Origin: Lathyrus oleraceus
Taxonomy: Eukaryota > Streptophyta > Magnoliopsida > Fabales > Fabaceae
Direction of reading: 5' to 3'
Assembly (NCBI RefSeq): GCF_024323335.1
Contig: NC_066581.1
Span: 223,019,039 to 223,083,038, forward strand
Length of the DNA stretch: 64,000 nt
Below the pieces are notes generated by a model. It had not been told where the DNA came from. It searched no databases and saw only the letters and a list, made by a program, of their open reading frames with translations. Shown one piece after another: positions 56,900 to 64,000 of the stretch; within the stretch, counting starts at the first letter, position 1; the number at the start of each line of letters is the position of its first letter. Position numbers and translations under genes: made by a program.

Positions 56900-59800
56900 T
56901 GTAAGACCCCAATTTTGGCCCTAAGATCTCTCATGGCCCATATCATCTCATATCATAGCCTCAAGGATCATTGCATGCCTTTGTTTCCCTCCTTGTGGGT
57001 GGTTGCTTTGTAGTTTGGTTCTTGATCACCAAGCATGTTTTGCATTTGTATATTATTGCTTTTCATATGTTTATCATCCAAAAAGTACAAAAATATTGTC
57101 AGTCTAACCTTGTTGCTTGCAGTTGAAGCAATTATCAGCAATTAGGTCAAAGACAGTCAACAGTCAGTCAAAGCAATGGATGGTGGCCATTCTTGCAGAA
57201 TTTGGGCACCATGACCAATAATCAAGAGTTCATACAACTTGGGACATCATTGGAAATCAAGGTCTCAAGGGATTAGGGTTTGAAATTCATCAGAAGTGGT
57301 TCAATCATGCAAAACCCTAGAAAAGTCAACAGAAAGTCAAACTTGGTCAACTGGCCATTTAATCAGTGATTTGATGGATGGAATTGATTTGAAGGAGTTC
57401 ATTCATGCTTATATAAGCCTCATATGTCATGTCCAACCTCATCATGGAAGAATTTGAAGCCAGATCAAAAATTTCCAAAAATGGAAACTGGGCCTGTAAT
57501 TTTAACTGCCAAAAATGGAAACTTCTTGATCCTCAACTTACATCATGATAAAAGCTTCAAATGAATTTTTGCCCAACATGAAAGTTGAAGATCTTGTTCT
57601 CCCATTTCCAAAAAGTCCAAGAACTCTCAATTCCCATGTGTGGTTGGCAAGTTATGATCGAATCGATTTCAGAAAATCTTGAACTTCAAAGGGCCATATC
57701 TCTCAAACCGTTTGGCCAATTTTGGTGGGGTTTTTTCCTACAAGTCACATTTGATCCCCTCTTTCCAAAAATATAAATTTCATGAGCCAAAACTTCACCA
57801 ATCAAAATGGCATATTTTGACTTTTCTCATTTAAATGTAAGTTTGACCAAGAGTTGACTTTTTGATATAAACATTTTTTCAACATTTGGCCAATTGGGAA
57901 AGCTCAGAAATGTCATTTAGAATGTGTTTGCAAAGTCAAAATATGCAGCACATGTGAATCATACTTGGTTGCTTGAATTGTAAGAAAGGTACAAATTCAC
58001 CATGCTTGTCCATGCTTCCACAACCATGCCTTGTACTAGCATCATTATGCAGCAGTTTTTCTGTCATGGTGAGCCTCATTATGCAGCCAAATAACCAACA
58101 AGTACATATGGCTTTACTAGTTTACTTGAACATTGGCAAAAGGACATGTTTACAACAAATCCAATTCATGAACCATACTTGTACCACATCACATTGCAGA
58201 TTTTTTGCCCATAATTTTCTGTCAAAACCAAACAGTAACAGCATGGCTTTCCATCTCTTTTTCCTGTCATGAGTAACATATTGCAGCAAAAAAAAAAACC
58301 ATAGAGACTTCATTCATTTTCACTTGGCATTTCCCTCCACAAAATTGGAAGATCCTGTTAAGAATAGAGGCAACAGCAAACAGCATACAGGAGCATGATT
58401 TCCTGCTACTGTAAACAGAAGTAGCAGCCACATAACCAACTGCACTCACCCTTGCTTGGCATTTCTAAAATTTTCTGTCATAAACACCAAAGAACCAGCT
58501 CTGCCTTGCCACAAAGCAACATCAAAGAGCAGTTTCTTGATCATTTTTTTCCTGTCATGGAGAAACCCTGCTAGCAGCCACAAGAGACCACAAACCAACA
58601 GAAACCTCACTCTCTCATTTTGCATTTTGGCCAAAGCAGAATTTCTGAGAAAATCCTCCAAACACACGAGCAAGCTTCTGATCCTCCATCACTTGAGCAC
58701 TCTTTGGAAGCATTTTATATCCTCAAACCACACCCTTGCAGCCTCCTTCTCATCCTGTTTCCCTCGAGCTCCAACAATGGCAAAACATGAGCTGAGCACT
58801 TTCAAGCATGGTTGAGCTAAAAGGCTTCGAGCATTCAACATTGCCAAGCATAAGGGCCATCTGTTTCAGCACAACAGCACCAAACAATCACTGATTCACA
58901 TATTTCTTCAAATCCAAGTAAAATCTCGAATCCTTTATTTCTCTAAATGATGATATGTGTCTTGTAGCTCTTACCATGCTCTTTCCATTGCAACTTGAAT
59001 TATGCTAAATGGTTAACTATGCTGGTCTAAATCTGAGTTTTCATTTTTGTGTGCAAATACATTTTCTGTCGATTTGTGTTGTTCATGATGATTTAATGAA
59101 TTTGGACACCATGATCTTGTTGCTTGAGGTTTAATGATGATGTTAGCATGTTTGATTTTGTTTGCTGAGCACATGAAATTTTCGAATGCATAATGATGAT
59201 GAACATATGCTGTTATGCTTAAACCCTAGAACTATGACCAGAATTCCTCATGTTGGTTGTTGGTTTGTTGTTTATAATGTGCTTGCGTGAAGAACCTTGT
59301 TACTACCATGCTGTGTTGATCCATGCCATTCGATTCTGGACTGAATGATGAACACTGATGTTGAACTTATGCTGTTGTGCTTGAACCTATCCTGTCCAGA
59401 AATTCACATGAGTTCATGTTTTGCTTGTTTGTGTTGAGGCTGCATAAGTACCATTGCCATATTGTGTTTTTCTTTCTGTTGGAATTTTGCTGTTGGGTGA
59501 AGAACATAAGTTTGACCTGCTGCTGCTACAACCAAGCGCATAAACCTCAGCCATTTTCCAGATTCTTGTTGGTTGCTGTTGTTTGTTTTTGATTGCATGA
59601 ACCATTACCACTTGCTATGCTTTTGTTCATGGTCGAATTTTGCTTGAAGATGATGTTTACCCATGCTGTTTTGCTATCTTAAGCTGTCCAGAAAATCCAT
59701 ATGATTGTGTTGTATGCTGTTGACTGCTTGCTGCAAGAACATTGCCAAATGCTATGCTGTTGTATGCTGGTCGAATTTTGTGTTGATGTTTGAATGAAAA

Positions 59801-60346
59801 TGCTGAACTTGGCTGTTAAACCCTAGGGTTTTTTTTAGAAACTCAGAACTTGGATGCTCCTTGGCCATGTTTACTGTTCCATTGGCTGAGAGCCAATAGG
59901 AACATTTCCTTTGCCTTGCCCAAAACGCATAGCTTTGATTAGTAAACCCAGAATTACAAGTTTGCCATCGGTTGACCATGTTTGACCCCATTTGCCATGC
60001 TATCTTGTTCATGTTCATTCCATTATTTCATCAAACTTAAACAATTCATTTTTAATTCAAATTTCATCCAAAAATCATGAAACTTTTTGCATCATGTCCA
60101 TGAAGATGTCTAGTATTTTATTGTGAATTTTAATTAATTTTTCAGTGGCTGGATTTTAAATGATAATTGTTTTTCCAACATGTATGCCAAAATGATATCC
60201 CTTACCATTTCAATTGTGAAATACTCATGTTGAATCCAATGAGCCTGAAATTTTTTGTGGTAAAACTAGACTCATTCATCTTCATTTTGGTATAAAGATT
60301 GTGCATTTATCATTTGTGGTTTGCTAGATATGATTTTTTGAACTAG

Positions 60347-60369
60347 GGTGTGACAATTTGTGTCACACC
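60347..60369. promoter_or_regulatory. GTGTGACA palindrome (D 3' LTR)
   Basis: Identical to 39542-39564. Confidence 0.6.
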
Positions 60370-63181
60370 AATGATGTGCATCTTCTTGGTTTTTATTCAC
60401 ATGTCTCCTGGCCTCCAAATCACTTGAAATTTTGCATGAATCATCTATCACATGTCTAGTTTGTGTATGAATTTTCCTGGAATTAATTGTTCTGTTTCCG
60501 ATTTATTTGAGAATTTTCTTCCATGCTTAGTCATTTGTTGACTTTTTGTGATACACATTGCCATATCTTTTGTGAAATTCTCAAATCTTATTGTATGACC
60601 ATGAAATTTCATATGTGATAACTAGACATCTCAAGCTTTGCATTGGTGTTAATCTCATTCATTTCTCTTCTGTTTTCAAATTGATATGATTTTTTGAAGT
60701 TGACCCATGCTTGTTGACTTTCATCATGCTTACTTGAATCTGGTTTGACTTTATGATTTTACTTGACTGCCTTCCTCTCATCCAAATGCCATGAAATTTT
60801 ACATGTCTACCATGCTAGATGTTAGGATTGAGTGTGATTTATTTCATGATTTTTGAGATTGTTTGAGTTGACTTTTGGAAGAGGTCTTGCTGTTGACCTA
60901 TTTGTGCTCTTTCTTGCCATGCTTTGCATTCTTTTGCATATGAAATGCCAATGATGCATGATTTGATTATGAATCCAATTGAGATTACTTCTTAAATGTT
61001 TGAACATGAATTGGGTTGACTTTCCTTTGCTGTTTGACTTTTTTCTTTCACCTTCGACCCTAGGCTAGTCCTAGTGGTCTTTTGAGCTTACATTTGAGCT
61101 ATTGTTTCAAGTTAAGCACCAATGCCTCAAAGACCATTCATATTTGATTGAGTTGGATCATATATCACGTGCTAACCCTTGTTTTGTAGGTTGACTCATG
61201 TAACTTGAGTCTTTGTGCCTTGCACAATTGGTCCCTCTGTGGTTGACTATTGGTTCATTTCCTTTTGATTTTATCTGTTGAACTGTTTACTAATTGGTTT
61301 GCCTTTTTTAGGTACTTTAGTTGCTTAAGTTCTTTGAACTTGCTTGCTTTGCTATTTAGCATTTGCTTTGAGGTATAAACCTTTCTTCTTCATGTAGTCT
61401 GGAGTCCCGGTCTGTTATTTGACCGGGCAAACTGTCTGAAGTCCTCTTTAAGAGGCAATGCCTGTGTGTGTTTAAAATTGTCCCAAGCAGGAAAAGTCCT
61501 CATTTGAGGCAATTGGTGGAAGGTAGGGATAAGCAATCTATCCCCCACTATTCAGTGTGTCCTCTCTTTGCTCCCGTTACATGGTTGAAGCATTGAGATA
61601 AAAACCCAAGATCTAATCGAGTCAATAAAGGGGAAAGAGTTCCACCTTTCTGAACTCCCCCACTTTCTATTTGATGCTCTCTCTGATCTGAGATAGAAGC
61701 AATGAGGCACACCCCTCATATCCTTTCATCTGCTTCACCTTAGCCCCTCAATGGCAAGGTTAAGAGCACCTGTGACCCTATTCCAGTTGGCTTCAATGCC
61801 TAACCCTTTTGTATGAGCCTCCTTGTTTGGTGATAGTGTGTGCTGAATGCTTTCATTGATTGATTGTTGTTTTATATACACATGTTTGCTTGTATGCTCT
61901 ATGCATTTACCATCATTTATTGCTCATTGATGCATAATCATCTCATTTGTCTTTGTGACATTATCATTGTTGTTTACCCATTGAGGACAATTGTAAGACC
62001 ATCCATTGGCCATTGCTCCTATGATATGGAAGTGAGTATGAGACCATTATCTTGGCCACTCATCTTATCTTTGCTTGATGCACTTGTTTGATTGTATGTG
62101 AGGAAGCAACTGTAAGTCCCTGCAAGTTGGCATTTGCTCTCCTATGATCACATGTTGTTTTGTTTGTTTGTATGTGAGGATACAACTGTAAGTCCCTGCA
62201 AGTTGGCATTTGTTTTCCTAGGACCATACTGTGTATGTTAGAGTAAGTCCAGACAGATTGGCATCTGACATCCATGTTTTGCTTTCTCTGTTTATGTGAG
62301 GTTGCAACTGTAAGTCCCAGCAAGTTGGCATTTGCATTCCTGTGATCATATTGTTGCTTCTGTTTGTATGAGAGGATCCATTGTAAGTCCCTGCAATGTG
62401 GCATTGGATTTTCTAGGACTATACTGTGGAGTTAACCTAAGTCCAGACAGATTGGCAGTTAACTTCCATTTCTCATCTTTGTCTTTCTTTTTGAGGAGAT
62501 TAGTGTAAGACCATTGAGTGGCCTCTGATATCCCGTTTTGTTTTAGGAGATTGGTATAAGACCATTGATTGGCATCCGGTATCATTTGTTTGCTTACATT
62601 ATTATTATTCATTGCCTATTCCAAAGGACACACTTGAATCATCTTCTATATGATTTCAAGAGGTGAACCTTCTAAGAAGTTTTACAATCCATATTCATCC
62701 ATTCATCCTCATTAGGTCCTAAACCTTTTCACACCTTTACTTCCAAACTTGACATAAGTGTTGTGCAAATATCTTCATGTTTTCTAACTAAAAACCTGGA
62801 CCCCAAGTCCTTGACTTTTTTCAAACTCATTTCATAATACTTCTTTCAAATCAATCTTAATCATACTTTGACTTCACTTTCATAATCACAATCAATTAAC
62901 TTCACTCATTCACTTGTTTTGGCTTTGTCCATTGTTAATCTTTTCATGCATTAGCCATAGGTTTCAATTATCATTGCGGTTGATGTAAATCTTGCCTATC
63001 CTTAGTGAGTCGACAGTAAGACTTCCGTACTAAAAACAGGGTTAACCCCTCCAGTACGTCGAAGCTATCCTCGCATGGTGGATGTTGGTTTTGGTCGAGT
63101 TTTCTCCCATTGATAATGAAAAGCCTCAGTGCTATTGTTTAAAATTGAATCCACCAACCTTTTTGAAATCTTTTAGCCGAA

Positions 63182-63222
63182 CTACGGCGTTTTGATCCTT
63201 ACCTTTGATGGAAGGTACGTAG
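63182..63222 (+). promoter_or_regulatory. Conserved LTR hairpin (D 3' LTR)
   Basis: Identical to 42375-42415: outer CTACG/CGTAG, inner ACCTT/AAGGT. Confidence 0.65.
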
Positions 63223-63584
63223 GCAGCGGGTTCATCCGTTCAAACCCAATAATAAAATTCTATATTCTTTTCTCATCATCCCAATCATGTTTGCACAATG
63301 CTTATGTCATAACAAATAACAATTTAGTACAACAAGTGTGAAAAGGGCTCCCTAGGAGTACCTAGGACGTAGTGGGTGCCTAACACCTTCCCATTGCGTA
63401 ATTTACCCCTTACCCAGACTCTCTGATCTTTTATTAGTTTTCTACGTGTAAAACTTCTTAGGCTTTTGTTCGCTTTTTAGCCAGTCCTTTGGATAAATAA
63501 AAATGCGGTGGCGACTCGAAAATCATTGTATGCTTTGCTTATGGTTTAATCGATAAATCATATAGCGACGAATACACCGCTACA

Positions 63585-63589
63585 GGTGC
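63585..63589. other. Target site duplication of element D, right copy
   Basis: GGTGC directly after the 3' LTR, matching 36089-36093. Confidence 0.95.
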
Positions 63590-64000
63590 TTTGAATTTAT
63601 AGGGAATCCTCAACCCTTCTACCAAACCCATGTTGGTCACATCAAAACCCAAGGAATTCTGACATTCCATAGCTCTTATTTTCTCAGCAAGGGCATCCAC
63701 CTTACGATCCCTCTCCTCAACTCTTCCAACAACCTCATCGTCTTCACTAAGCAGAGTGAACATATCCTCTTGTCTGTCAACAATCGGAGCAGGATGACGA
63801 ACAGGAGCCCGGGTAGCTCTGGCATTGACAGTCTCTGCAGCAAGAGGTTGTCCGTTGATTCTGATCCCCCTTAACTCATCACCCACAACATAGTCATTGG
63901 CGGGAGCAGCAGTAGCAGCATTTTCATGAACAGGCACGCCCACTGGCGAAGCACGGTTGGACTGCGGAATCACGGTTTCCTGTCTTTGGGCTAAGGCACG
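63590..64000 (-). pseudogene. gag-pro: gag N-terminal part of element C (right of D)
   Basis: The minus-strand frame is open from the window edge to the D insertion point. It includes an Ala/Pro-rich segment, a charged probable coiled coil (VGRVEERDRKVDALAEKIR) and the start of the gag core (LRIPYKFKAP), equivalent to the KIPIKFKVP segment of gag in D. The frame resumes exactly at 36093 on the other side of D. The start codon of this gag is outside the window; the GTG at 63971-63973 is not a credible start. Confidence 0.88.

Larger units (their letters stand above)
36094..63584 (+). mobile_element. Complete Ogre-type LTR retrotransposon D (27.5 kb)
   Basis: All expected parts are present in order: LTR, primer site, leader, ORF1, gag-pro, intron, pol, hairpin array, repeat-rich 3' region, polypurine tract, LTR, within a 5-bp duplication. 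All three ORFs are open. The LTRs show only 6 substitutions and 5 one-base indels that I could find over 6.7 kb (about 0.1% substitutions). The length exceeds the roughly 22-25 kb that I recall for pea Ogre. It lies in the gag of element C in opposite orientation. Confidence 0.95.
56900..63584 (+). mobile_element. 3' LTR of element D
   Basis: 6685 bp and almost identical to 36094-42777. Differences I found are 6 substitutions (for example near 57018, 57670 and 60390) and 5 one-base indels, mostly in homopolymers. It carries the same TATA box (57410), palindrome (60347-60369), module array (about 61985-62580) and hairpin (63182-63222). It ends CCGCTACA followed by GGTGC. Confidence 0.95.

Noticed and set aside
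36094..63584. A captured cellular gene inside the extra length of D
   Set aside because: The extra length is LTR and 3' repeat sequence. ORF1 is a standard Ogre component, not a private capture.
63539..63973. A 144-codon ORF read as one protein
   Set aside because: Its last 15-16 codons lie in the D LTR; only the part right of 63589 is gag of element C. The ORF is a chimera created by the insertion.
1..64000. Host protein-coding gene, tRNA or rRNA gene
   Set aside because: I found no exon set, tRNA fold or rRNA segment outside the elements. The tRNA-like motifs are only 14-18 bases long.

Overview
The window is repeat DNA from a plant nuclear genome, and I see no ordinary host gene in it. 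Almost every base can be assigned to very large Ty3/gypsy LTR retrotransposons of the Tat/Ogre type. The diagnostic traits are an extra ORF (ORF1) before gag, a gag-protease ORF separated by a short intron from a RT-RNaseH-integrase ORF, a second RNase H domain, LTRs of about 5-6.7 kb, a probable tRNA-Arg primer site, and a long repeat-rich 3' untranslated region. Ogre elements are best known from legumes of the tribe Fabeae (Pisum, Vicia, Lathyrus, Lens), so such a genome is the most likely source. That is an inference from family abundance, not from a host gene.

The layout is a Russian doll of insertions, read here from TG...CA ends, 5-bp flanks and resumption of reading frames. Element Z (minus strand) fills 1-6582, with the start of ORF1, leader, primer site and 5' LTR. 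It sits in the 3' LTR of element A (minus), whose LTR remnant is 6583-7483, 3' untranslated region 7484-13015 (split by a 1.8-kb solo LTR at 9218-11022), decayed pol 13016-16387 and decayed gag-pro 16650-18627. A is interrupted in gag by element B (plus), of which 3.1 kb of 5' LTR is present (18628-21736). B's LTR is interrupted by element C (minus): 3' LTR 21737-26531, 3' untranslated region 26532-29559, intact pol 29560-33004, gag-pro 33274-36093. C is interrupted in gag by element D (plus, 36094-63584), which is complete at about 27.5 kb. C's gag resumes at 63590 and runs off the window.

Element D has two LTRs of 6684 and 6685 bp in which I found only 6 substitutions and 5 one-base indels. 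It is flanked by the target duplication GGTGC and carries three uninterrupted ORFs: ORF1, gag-pro and pol. Gag should build particles and the protease process the precursor. RT and the two RNase H domains make cDNA, and integrase inserts it. Splicing of a 264-bp intron should switch between gag-pro alone and gag-pro-pol. By sequence D is young and could be coding-competent; A is dead, and C is disabled by a nonsense codon and by D.

The most interesting signals are non-coding and recur in several diverged elements. They are (1) a two-tier RNA hairpin in the LTRs whose inner stem changes with compensation; (2) a tandem array of small hairpins with GNRA-type loops just after the pol stop; (3) a splice donor that contains the gag-pro stop codon in all three elements; (4) many 3'-UTR motifs resembling the primer tRNA 3' end, hence complementary to the element's own primer site; (5) a GTGTGACA palindrome in three LTR families; and (6) an LTR array of TAAGNCC...TTGGCA modules.
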